30,352 bases of DNA from an uncultured Flavobacteriales bacterium (GTDB taxonomy: Bacteria; Bacteroidota; Bacteroidia; Flavobacteriales; UBA7430): the NCBI GenBank assembly GCA_913041775.1, contig CAJWJW010000003.1, positions 1-30,352 of the forward strand. Reading direction: 5' to 3'. A program made the translations under genes and the position numbers. This document shows, piece by piece, positions 23,059 through 30,352 of the stretch (positions within the stretch are counted from its first letter, which is position 1; every line of letters begins with the position of its first letter). The notes below the pieces were generated by a model. That model did no database searches. It saw only the letters and a program-made list of their open reading frames with translations, and had not been told where the DNA came from.

Positions 23059-23937
23059 TTAGTATTCCCAAAGATCAGATTCCATATTACGAATATCATT
23101 TTTAATGCGATCCGCTTCTAGGAGTTGGTGCATTCTATCTTTTTTGTACTCAAAGATAGCACGATCGTATAAATTGGTCTCTTTTGTAATTACAGATGCG
23201 AATAAACGTTTGTGTAAAAACTCATCATAAGTAAGTCGCTCTACTCTATTGCTTGTGTTAAATACAGTAGCATTAGCCAATAATTGACGCGCTTCAGGAA
23301 GCCAAATCCAAAAAAGTTTAACCTTTTCTATTTCTAGAGTTTCCTTATTCATTATTTCGGCTACAGGGCAAATTCCTAGGATACGAACATCAATAACAGA
23401 TCTCTTTTTATCGAAGAAACGATCTTCAATAATTAAATATTCTTTAATATCCTTACTTTCTACCTTAATAGTGTCTATTTCGCTAACAAGCTCACCAGTA
23501 TCAATATCTTCATATTCTACAGTGTCGATTGCAAATAGCATTTTCTCAACCTTCTCTTTAGTAACAACTTCATCAAAGTACTCAGAATCGTAAGCTGTTA
23601 ATGTTTGGTCTTCTAAAACAGCTTTTAAAAGATTTGCAGCAAGATTCATTCTAAGTTCACCACCACCAGTTTTCACAGGGTAAGTAGGGAAATATAAAGG
23701 GTGATTTTTTCTTTGTCTTAAGTCCAAACGCTGAATGTAGGTTTTAGACCAAAGAATATCATCTTCTCTTACAAAAGGGTAATCTAATACTCTATTTTGA
23801 TAATCGTGGTGTTTCACAAAAGCGTGACCATCAAGAGCACTTGCATTCGGATTATAATCCAATACATTGGTTTGTGCGAATGTAAAAGAACCCGCTAATA
23901 ATACTAATCCTGTAAAGGCAACCTTAAAGATTTTCAT
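23059..23937 (-). CDS. gldN: Gliding motility / type IX secretion protein GldN (PorN)
   Basis: A 292-aa periplasmic protein with signal peptide (1-21, ending FTFAQ). FVREDDILWSK and the RLDLRQRKNHPLYFPT stretch (about 71-87) are GldN hallmarks, as is YDEFLHKRLFAS near the end. GldN joins GldK in a ring at the outer membrane that couples the motor to the secretion pore. It is last in the porP-gldK-L-M-N operon (17 bp after gldM) and is followed by a terminator. Confidence 0.95.
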   Translation of the reverse strand: MKIFKVAFTGLVLLAGSFTFAQTNVLDYNPNASALDGHAFVKHHDYQNRVLDYPFVREDDILWSKTYIQRLDLRQRKNHPLYFPTYPVKTGGGELRMNLAANLLKAVLEDQTLTAYDSEYFDEVVTKEKVEKMLFAIDTVEYEDIDTGELVSEIDTIKVESKDIKEYLIIEDRFFDKKRSVIDVRILGICPVAEIMNKETLEIEKVKLFWIWLPEARQLLANATVFNTSNRVERLTYDEFLHKRLFASVITKETNLYDRAIFEYKKDRMHQLLEADRIKNDIRNMESDLWEY

Positions 23938-23954
23938 GATCCTTCGTATTTAAA

Positions 23955-25517
23955 TTACTGTACTGTCAAAATTATTGCACCACATGGTTTACGTCCATCA
24001 GGACCCTTAGCCCTAATATTTGTAAATGAGATGTCGGAACCAGGCTTTAATTTTAAGATTTTCTCCTTAATTTCTGCCGTAAACTTGTTTCCTTTTGCTT
24101 TTATTGTCTTGGTATATTCTCCATCAGTTAAACGTACATCGTATGATTCTACGGTATACTTCAAATCGAACGGGAAGTTTGGAAGTGTAGCTGCGATACC
24201 TTGCGCTTTACTTAATTTACCTTTAGACATTACACCTTCTTTTTTACCATTAATACTGGCAGACGGAGAAGGTATTCTTTTTAATCTAAATTCAATTGGT
24301 TTTCCTATGGTTCTACCATTCGCTTTAACAGTGATTTTAGAATCACCCTTAGCTTTATCGCGAACAGTTGCTTCGTATTGGCCAGACTTAATTTTCTTTA
24401 GAGTTACGTTAGTTCCAGAAACTGTTAAATCCTCTGGAGAATAACCGGGTACAGAAATCTCAATTGGATTGGGTACACCTCTGTAGAAAACATTCATCTT
24501 AGTTGGCGAAACAACAGCCATTGGCTTAGCAACCTGGTATTCGAAGATTTCATCAAATTCCTCAACTCCACCTTCCGTAGTTAAAAGGATTCTGGCAGCA
24601 CGTTTCTGTACACCTATTCCTCTTGCAGGCACACTATACGCTCCACGACCATTAGTTGCTACAGAGATAGTATCCCCTTGACTAAAATCAGGAAGTGTAT
24701 CGTTAATAAAAACATCTGTTACTATAATTGTAGGCGTTTGAGATTCATCGTAAGCTGCAAGCGAAATACTGGCCTTAAAACTATCTCCTTCCATTACGTA
24801 ACTCTTAGTTGGAATAACCTGAGCCTCTACGGTCGAGAATTTCATATCATCCGCACCAATATTACTTCTTAAGTAATCTACAACCTTAGATTCTATATTT
24901 ACTACGTCTCCTTGCAGCTGAGTTAAGAATGTTAAAACGGCAATTAATGGATAATGGTCAAATCTATCCTCTTCCCAAGTAAATGATCCTTTTTTACTAA
25001 CTATATCATCAAGTTTAAAGGTGGTAGTAATTAATGCGATTAAATCTTCATTATCAGAAACCCCTTGAATTTTAAGCATAGAATCTCTATACTTTTTGAT
25101 TTCTGCTTTAAGTAAAGCTCCTTTCTGAGGTTTCTTTAACATTTCGTTGGCAACCTTTTCAAGGTTATCCATACCAATTAAAGCACCATCCTCATCATAA
25201 CCACCAGTCTTAAGGATTAAAGAATCCTTTAAAACTTCAATATAGTCTCTTAATCCTTCAGCATCGTCTTTAATATCAAAAGCTAAATCTTTCCAAACTC
25301 CAACTTTAAGTGGATTGTTGTCTGCTGCTTTTTCAAATTCAGAATACATTAAATTATTCTGTACTCCAATATTTTCTACTGCTTGACTCAAAGAAAACTC
25401 TACCTTTTGAAAGGCTTTTAAAATATCCTTTGACACATTCAAAGCAAGTAAAGCTGTTAACACGAGATACATCATGTTAATCATTTTCTGCCTTGGTGAT
25501 AAATTACCTCCTGCCAT
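23955..25517 (-). CDS. gldM: Type IX secretion motor protein GldM (PorM)
   Basis: 520 aa. The N-terminus AGGNLSPRQKMINMMYLVL contains Arg9, the conserved cytoplasmic-side residue that interacts with the GldL glutamate, followed by a single TM helix (about 13-30). The rest is a rod of periplasmic domains: a helical bundle (about 35-220) then Ig-like beta domains ending at PCGAIILTVQ. A GldM dimer inside the GldL pentamer is driven by proton flow and transmits motion to GldK/N. Length fits the family (about 515-525). Confidence 0.96.
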   Translation of the reverse strand: MAGGNLSPRQKMINMMYLVLTALLALNVSKDILKAFQKVEFSLSQAVENIGVQNNLMYSEFEKAADNNPLKVGVWKDLAFDIKDDAEGLRDYIEVLKDSLILKTGGYDEDGALIGMDNLEKVANEMLKKPQKGALLKAEIKKYRDSMLKIQGVSDNEDLIALITTTFKLDDIVSKKGSFTWEEDRFDHYPLIAVLTFLTQLQGDVVNIESKVVDYLRSNIGADDMKFSTVEAQVIPTKSYVMEGDSFKASISLAAYDESQTPTIIVTDVFINDTLPDFSQGDTISVATNGRGAYSVPARGIGVQKRAARILLTTEGGVEEFDEIFEYQVAKPMAVVSPTKMNVFYRGVPNPIEISVPGYSPEDLTVSGTNVTLKKIKSGQYEATVRDKAKGDSKITVKANGRTIGKPIEFRLKRIPSPSASINGKKEGVMSKGKLSKAQGIAATLPNFPFDLKYTVESYDVRLTDGEYTKTIKAKGNKFTAEIKEKILKLKPGSDISFTNIRAKGPDGRKPCGAIILTVQ

Positions 25518-25547
25518 ACTTTCTAAATCTTAAGAATTAATAACAGT

Positions 25548-26180
25548 TTATTTATTGTAATTCATCGCATTAAGCATATTACCATAAACGCCGTTTAAAG
25601 CATTTAAGTTTTTGCTTAACATCTCCAATTCGATTTGCATTTGTTGTGCATTATCTAAAGAGGCAGTCATATTAGTCGCCATTCTACGAGTAGCTTCAGT
25701 TTGTTCTGTAGAAGAAGCAATTTGTGCTTCATACAAACCGTTAATATTTTCTAATTTTTTAGCTGCTGCAGTAACTTGCTTACTGTACTCTTGAGTACTG
25801 TCTGCAATATCTGTAACAGAACCTATTCCGTTAGCTGCTTTGTTTACTTTACGTAAACCTTCACCTAAACTCATAATAAGATCACCATCGACTTTAGCTT
25901 TTTCAAGCATATTGTCTAACTCTCTTACAGGACTTAAATTATCGTCATTCATTCCAGCTAATTCTGGATAAACTAGAGACCAGTCGTACTCAGCATGTGG
26001 CTTCTCAAAAGCAGAGAAGAAGAAGATAACTGCTTCGGTACCTAAACCTACAATCAGCATCTCATCAGCAAAAGTCCAGTGTTGTATTTTAAATAATGCA
26101 CCTAAGATTACTACGGCTGCTCCGATTCCATAGAGTTTAGCCATTGCATTTTTTCCTTTTTTTGATTCTAAAAAGCTCAT
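25548..26180 (-). CDS. gldL: Type IX secretion motor protein GldL (PorL)
   Basis: A 210-aa inner-membrane protein with two TM helices (about 15-32 and 40-57). Glu49 in the second (GLGTEAVIFFF) matches the functionally essential glutamate of the proton-driven GldLM motor. The long helical cytoplasmic tail (about 75-205), rich in Ala/Asn/Gln, is a coiled coil. The gene lies 30 bp before gldM and 27 bp after gldK. Confidence 0.96.
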   Translation of the reverse strand: MSFLESKKGKNAMAKLYGIGAAVVILGALFKIQHWTFADEMLIVGLGTEAVIFFFSAFEKPHAEYDWSLVYPELAGMNDDNLSPVRELDNMLEKAKVDGDLIMSLGEGLRKVNKAANGIGSVTDIADSTQEYSKQVTAAAKKLENINGLYEAQIASSTEQTEATRRMATNMTASLDNAQQMQIELEMLSKNLNALNGVYGNMLNAMNYNK

Positions 26181-26207
26181 ATCTTGTGAATTTGTGATTT
26201 GTAATTA

Positions 26208-27536
26208 TTAATATCCAAAATTAATTGTTTCAACACCTGCGTAAGTTTTTACACAACGGAAACCAATATAACATTTAGATGTGTCTTGGTACTCGTAATC
26301 TCTTGCAGCAACTTGTAAAAAGGCTCCAACATCTTTCCATGAACCACCTTTAACCACTTTTCTTTTCAACATTGGATGTGCATTGTCTGCAGCATCGTAT
26401 GTGTAATAAGGATTCATATCTGACACAAATAATGAAGCAGATGGTTCGAAAGGTGTAGAACTCCACTCAGAAACGTTACCAGACATATTGTACAAGCCGT
26501 AATCGTTAGCCCAGTAAGAAACAGAAGGAGATGTAAATGCATATCCATCGGCTATATAATTACCTCTGATTGGTTTAAAGTTAGCTAAGAAACAACCTTT
26601 ACTATTACGAGAATATGGTCCACCCCAAGGGTAAATTTGATTGTCTTTTCCACCTCGAGCAGCATATTCCCATTCTGCTTCTGTAGGCAAACGGAATTCA
26701 GTTTCATACTTCTGTTGGTAGTTAGACAACTGCTCTAAACGCATATTTGTTCTCCAATTACAAAAAGCTGTTGCTTGCTCCCAGTTCACACCCGTAACAG
26801 GATATTCACCATAAGCAGGGTGCCAGAAATAAGTATCGAACATTGGTTCGTTAAATGTATAAGAGAAATCATGCATCCAAGCTAATGTGTCTGGGTAAAC
26901 ATAAACATCATTTTCGTGCACTAAATTCTGACGAGAAAAACCTTCTCTATAAGTTTTAGTTTCAGGATCAAAACGATTTGCTTTTTGTGCCGCAGGAGAT
27001 TTATCAACCCAACTATAATTATGACTCCAAGAGCGAGAATCGAATTCTTTACGACCCATAATTCTATCCTCTAAAGGAAGGTACATTTCTTCAAGTACCA
27101 TTTGAATTTCTTCGTCTGTATTCCCCAAATTTAATGGAACATTCCAGTTAAGATATGGATTTTCAAGAAACTCACCATCTGCAGTCTCCTCTATGTACTC
27201 ATAACCTTCTACCATACCTTCGGCAAGTAGTGTTCTAGCTATGGAATCTCTAACCCAATGAACAAACTGACGGTATTCGTTGTTTGTAATTTCGGTTTGA
27301 TCCATGTGAAAAGCGTGCATGGTTACTAATTTTTTCGGTGTAGTATGTGCGTAAGGCACATCACCATCATTAGCACCCATAGTAAATGTACCACGGGGAA
27401 TAAAAACCATTCCGTAAGGATCGGAAGGGTAGAACTCGGTTAATTCCTGAACACCAACTAGCTCACCTCTGGATGAAGTACCACAACTACTTAATATAGC
27501 AGCTGTAATTGCACCAATTAAAAGTATCTTTTTCAT
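26208..27536 (-). CDS. gldK: Gliding motility lipoprotein GldK (PorK), FGE-sulfatase fold
   Basis: 442 aa. The signal ends in a lipobox with Cys18 (LSSCG), so it is an outer-membrane lipoprotein facing the periplasm. The rest is a formylglycine-generating-enzyme-like domain: MVFIPRGTFTMG near residue 45, WEQATAFCNWR, FRLPTEAEWEYAARGG, YNMSGNVSEWS and VKGGSWKD. In GldK this fold acts as scaffold, not as an oxidase. It forms the ring with GldN. Position between porP and gldL is the standard order. Confidence 0.96.
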   Translation of the reverse strand: MKKILLIGAITAAILSSCGTSSRGELVGVQELTEFYPSDPYGMVFIPRGTFTMGANDGDVPYAHTTPKKLVTMHAFHMDQTEITNNEYRQFVHWVRDSIARTLLAEGMVEGYEYIEETADGEFLENPYLNWNVPLNLGNTDEEIQMVLEEMYLPLEDRIMGRKEFDSRSWSHNYSWVDKSPAAQKANRFDPETKTYREGFSRQNLVHENDVYVYPDTLAWMHDFSYTFNEPMFDTYFWHPAYGEYPVTGVNWEQATAFCNWRTNMRLEQLSNYQQKYETEFRLPTEAEWEYAARGGKDNQIYPWGGPYSRNSKGCFLANFKPIRGNYIADGYAFTSPSVSYWANDYGLYNMSGNVSEWSSTPFEPSASLFVSDMNPYYTYDAADNAHPMLKRKVVKGGSWKDVGAFLQVAARDYEYQDTSKCYIGFRCVKTYAGVETINFGY

Positions 27537-27579
27537 TTTTGTTGTTTTTCCTACAGTTTACTTAAATAAGTAATTCAAA

Positions 27580-28515
27580 TTAATTATATCTGATATTCCT
27601 ATAATGCGTCGGGATCTTTCCTCTCGGGTGCATCTTAAATGAATAACGTAATAAAATTTCGTGTGAACCACTAGACTCGGACTTTAGGTCTGAAGTTGTA
27701 ATATCATATGCGTAGCCAAACTTAAGGTTTTTATTAATATTATACCCAGCTATTAGTACTACTGCATCGTCTAATCTATATGTAACTCCACCCCAAAGGT
27801 GTTCTCCGTAATTTGCGTTTATGTTAAAGTCAATTTGTGTTGAAACTTGATCTGTTTTAACGTGCATAGAAGGACGTAAAACAAGCTCGGTATTTACTTG
27901 GGTCATCCAACCTAAAGTTAAATAATGATGCTTCTTAAAATTAAAGGTTCTTGTGTTTTCGCTATAAGTAGCGGTTGGTTCATTTAAGTGGGTAACCGAA
28001 TAACCTATATACAACTCTTTCATCCTATAGTAGACACCCAAACCTAGGTCGGGCACTAAATCGTTTGAACCAGTAGCAGGGATTAGTGGGTCATTTCCAC
28101 CATTTGATCCGTCTGGAGCAGTCCATTCACCTTCAATTCCAACATCAATAAAACCTAAACTAAGACCAATACCTAATTCAGATTTTTTAGACAGCCTTGT
28201 TTGATAGGCATACGAGAAGTTTACACCTCGTGAATATTCGTTACCTATCTTATCGTTTACTAAACTAACACCCGCACCACCGTGTAAAAAATACACAGGA
28301 GCTTCAACACTTACATGCTGAGTTGTAGGAGCACCATTATCAAAACCAACCCATTGACTACGATGAATAGCCAAAGCGTTGAATTGATCGTAAGACCCCG
28401 AAAAAGCAGGATTTACTGAATATATGTTGAACATGTTTAGTGAAAACTGTGGGTCTTGCTGGGCTTCAGCTAAACCAGTAATTAACACACAAAACAGTAC
28501 TAAAACCTTTTTCAT
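27580..28515 (-). CDS. porP: PorP/SprF family type IX secretion outer-membrane protein
   Basis: 311 aa from the ATG at 28515. A start 9 nt upstream would add three residues, but MKK followed by a hydrophobic core and AEAQQ is the better signal peptide. The opening QDPQFSLNMFNIYSVNPAFSGS is the family signature, followed by alternating beta strands of a membrane barrel and a tyrosine/arginine-rich end. PorP/SprF proteins work at the outer membrane with the type IX machinery, some in delivery of particular cargo. Being directly upstream of gldK is the Porphyromonas/Flavobacterium order, so PorP is preferred over a dispersed SprF paralogue. Confidence 0.92.
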   Translation of the reverse strand: MKKVLVLFCVLITGLAEAQQDPQFSLNMFNIYSVNPAFSGSYDQFNALAIHRSQWVGFDNGAPTTQHVSVEAPVYFLHGGAGVSLVNDKIGNEYSRGVNFSYAYQTRLSKKSELGIGLSLGFIDVGIEGEWTAPDGSNGGNDPLIPATGSNDLVPDLGLGVYYRMKELYIGYSVTHLNEPTATYSENTRTFNFKKHHYLTLGWMTQVNTELVLRPSMHVKTDQVSTQIDFNINANYGEHLWGGVTYRLDDAVVLIAGYNINKNLKFGYAYDITTSDLKSESSGSHEILLRYSFKMHPRGKIPTHYRNIRYN

Positions 28516-28555
28516 ACAATGCATAATATGTTTGTTGCACCTTAATTGAGAGGCC

Positions 28556-28563
28556 TAAAGATA
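28556..28563 (-). promoter_or_regulatory. Weak -7-like element before porP-gldKLMN
   Basis: The minus strand reads TATCTTTA, one mismatch from TAnnTTTG, 40 nt before the porP ATG. No matching -33 TTG at the right spacing. No terminator is evident after the upstream arginase-like gene, so read-through into the operon is also possible. Confidence 0.25.
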
Positions 28564-28654
28564 GAAAAAAAAACAAAATTTGATTGATTTATATTAACAA
28601 CCTTCATTCATACCCTATTAAGACTTCCCTTGAAGGCAAAACTTATGCCACTTT

Positions 28655-29788
28655 CTAAAACTTTAATTGTGAAGAAAGTCGCTCCGTTAGTAGCCCCTGA
28701 ACTGCTTTATTATAGTCGTTTAGAGAACAAGATAGCAGTGGTATATTAGCAGTTTCAAATTTATTATAGAGTGCTACCCACCACCTACCAGATCGATTAC
28801 TTTTGTAAAATACAAGTTCTGAAAACCCTGCACTCACATGAAATTTTTTGTAGTTATCATTGTTTATTTCGGGAAAGTCGTCATATCGTAGATGTAAGCC
28901 TTCTAAAAAGCACCAAATTGACTGTGCAAAAACCTTCGAACTCTGTTTGTTTTTATCTAACCTAGGGTTTAACTCTGCAAATAAAACACTTTTCATACGG
29001 TTACTCATGCCGGCGTAACGCATCAGTGCACACAAACCATCAGCACTAATCCCGTTTGGAGAAGAATGCATCGTTGCTGGGGCAACCGATGACTTAAGTA
29101 CCGACAAGTCAATACTCATGTGGTCTAAATCTCTTACATAAGGCTCTAGCTCATTATAATCAGCATTAAAATCTCCTAAACGAAGCAAAGTGAAGTCCAT
29201 ATTCTTTAAGAGAATAACTTCATTTGGCGAACATAGGTAAGTCTGATAAGCCAATAGTGTGTACTTAGACAATAACGATTCTGGGGCAGCTACAAGCTCA
29301 GACAAAAATGAAGTAGAGTTATAAATACCTCCATCTTGAAAGTTTAAATATGCATCAGCAGAGGCAAAGCTCAACGGTTTGCCGAGAGTAGAATATGCCT
29401 CAAAAATCGGTTTTATTAAATCGTGCCCCCCCCCTAGGATTAAAACTTGTTTTCTGATTTTCGCAAAGTATTCACTAATATCTTTCAGCGCACTATAGGT
29501 GTCCTCTACACGGTCACCAAGTTTCAAATTACCTAAGTCAAGAATCTTCATACCCCACTCACCATGATACAAATCATATAATTCATCGCGGATTTCGTCT
29601 GGAGCAAAGGCACAAGTTTCATTTTTTAAAGATAAGCGACCTTCTTGTACACCAAATAAAATAAGGTTGTACGGCTCAAAATCGAGATGTTCTGTTGGTG
29701 AATAAAAATCTACGAATGAACCCATTTTCTCACCCTCTAATATAGAGAGGTCTGGTGTATAAACTTCAAAATAATCCTTTATTTCCAT
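28655..29788 (-). CDS. Arginase/ureohydrolase-fold protein with degenerate metal site
   Basis: 377 aa. The family's metal-ligand blocks are recognisable but altered. GGGHD carries His122. The block that is normally DAHxD reads Asp145-Ala-Tyr147-Leu-Asn149. The late DxD block reads Asp227-Leu-Ser229, followed by the usual-looking SSVAPATM. Three of six ligands (normally His, Asp, Asp) are therefore replaced. Databases would likely call it formimidoylglutamase or arginase, but a two-manganese hydrolase is unlikely from these residues. It lies just upstream of porP in the same direction, and I recall similar placement in other Flavobacteria, so a secondary role related to type IX secretion is conceivable (inference). 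Confidence 0.75.
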   Translation of the reverse strand: MEIKDYFEVYTPDLSILEGEKMGSFVDFYSPTEHLDFEPYNLILFGVQEGRLSLKNETCAFAPDEIRDELYDLYHGEWGMKILDLGNLKLGDRVEDTYSALKDISEYFAKIRKQVLILGGGHDLIKPIFEAYSTLGKPLSFASADAYLNFQDGGIYNSTSFLSELVAAPESLLSKYTLLAYQTYLCSPNEVILLKNMDFTLLRLGDFNADYNELEPYVRDLDHMSIDLSVLKSSVAPATMHSSPNGISADGLCALMRYAGMSNRMKSVLFAELNPRLDKNKQSSKVFAQSIWCFLEGLHLRYDDFPEINNDNYKKFHVSAGFSELVFYKSNRSGRWWVALYNKFETANIPLLSCSLNDYNKAVQGLLTERLSSQLKF

Positions 29789-29792
29789 GGGC

Positions 29793-29800
29793 TAAATATA
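29793..29800 (-). promoter_or_regulatory. -7-like element before the arginase-fold gene
   Basis: The minus strand reads TATATTTA (one mismatch from TAnnTTTG) and ends 4 nt before the ATG at 29788, again implying little or no 5' leader. Confidence 0.3.
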
Positions 29801-29902
29801 AAAAAAGGAAGAAGGATTCGCGCACTAATAAAGGACATAAGTATTTTTTGTACTTTTAATACCTAATAAAATATATAATCGAATAGAATACCTATATAAT
29901 AA

Positions 29903-30352
29903 TTTAAAAATAAACCAAAGAAACAGTTACTTCTTCTAAGTTTGAGTTTTGGACTATTGCTAAATGCACAAAACATCATCTTACTGGGTAATAAAACAAT
30001 AAACCCAAGCTTTATAAGCCTTATAGAAACTACAGTATTCTACACGAAACTAAATAATATAAATCGAGAAATTGGACTATTTGAAAGTGAAATTGGAGCG
30101 ATTTACAACATTAAAAAAAACTATTTTCACAGTTCCATTTATCAATATGGATACAAACATTATAAAGAAACAATAGTCAAAACTGCTAGTTCTAAACAAC
30201 TAAGTAAAGATTTTTTTTTGGAATAGGCATAAACTTTCACCACCTATACCTTTATGAAACAGTCAATTATCAAGCACTTAGTTTTGATATGGGAGCGGCA
30301 AGTGCAAAAGAATTAATATCGATTCCAATTAGATTTAAAATACGTTCTCCCA
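29903..30352 (+). pseudogene. Outer-membrane beta-barrel-like protein, frameshifted and running off the window
   Basis: The frame opened after a stop at 29900-29902 reads KNKPKKQLLLLSLSFGLLLNAQN, a convincing signal peptide, but it has no ATG/GTG before it; the only usable start is a TTG at 29942 inside the hydrophobic core. The frame continues 94 residues from that TTG and stops at 30224-30226, just after a run of nine T (30211-30219). With one more T the protein would continue FGIGINFHHLYLYETVNY.. to the window end, with the aromatic, alternating look of an outer-membrane strand protein. Either the gene is a pseudogene, is phase-variable, or carries a sequencing or assembly error. Function beyond 'probable exported barrel' cannot be given. 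Confidence 0.55.

Overview
The window (about 36-37% GC by eye) is chromosomal DNA of a Bacteroidota bacterium, most likely a marine Flavobacteriales lineage (Cryomorphaceae/Crocinitomicaceae-like by inference). The evidence is a complete porP-gldK-gldL-gldM-gldN type IX secretion/gliding motor operon, secreted proteins with type IX-style C-terminal tails, 'GCTDxxAxNY..DDGSC' modules, and promoters matching the Bacteroidota -7 element TAnnTTTG. There is no phage, IS element, CRISPR array or plasmid gene. Gene density is high and no stretch over 300 bp lacks a gene or tRNA.

Layout. 1-3650: a CPBP membrane protease, dusB (tRNA dihydrouridine synthase), and a minus-strand pair rbfA plus a LolC/E-type permease. 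3790-6991: a plus-strand operon of an MsbA-like ABC exporter, methylmalonyl-CoA epimerase and a hotdog thioesterase, converging on a HAD phosphatase. 7085-10414: a tRNA with CAU anticodon and its terminator, a secreted thioredoxin-fold protein with a type IX sorting tail, then an ATP-grasp enzyme, a 78-aa unknown and purT. 10443-13572 (minus): a TlpA-like thioredoxin, a lipoprotein, and a large secreted protein with one CxxCH motif. 13701-16156: initiator tRNA-fMet, then the GTPase pair era-der. 16185-17955: a short Cys-Cys leader ORF and a terminator-like hairpin ahead of a two-lobed, AprA-like methyltransferase. 18018-19985: a modular secreted protein. 20021-23010 (minus): an ABC-F ATPase and an FAD oxidoreductase. 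23059-28515 (minus): gldN, gldM, gldL, gldK and porP. 28655-29788 (minus): an arginase-fold protein lacking half its metal ligands. At the right edge is a probably broken outer-membrane protein gene with a frameshift at a T9 tract.

How it fits together. GldL and GldM form the proton-driven inner-membrane motor (the key Glu49 and Arg9 are both present). GldK and GldN form the periplasmic ring. PorP is the outer-membrane partner. The secreted thioredoxin-like protein and the repeat-rich protein at 18018 are plausible cargo of this machine. dusB, rbfA, era, der and the two tRNAs form a scattered translation/ribosome-assembly set.

The strongest candidate for something undescribed is the 16195-16350 leader. 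It holds a promoter-like element, a 13-codon ORF ending Tyr-Cys-Cys-Pro-Ser, two short segments that could pair with the terminator's 3' arm, and a strong intrinsic terminator 12 nt before the methyltransferase start. This looks like transcriptional attenuation. All family assignments come from reading motifs; no searches were run.
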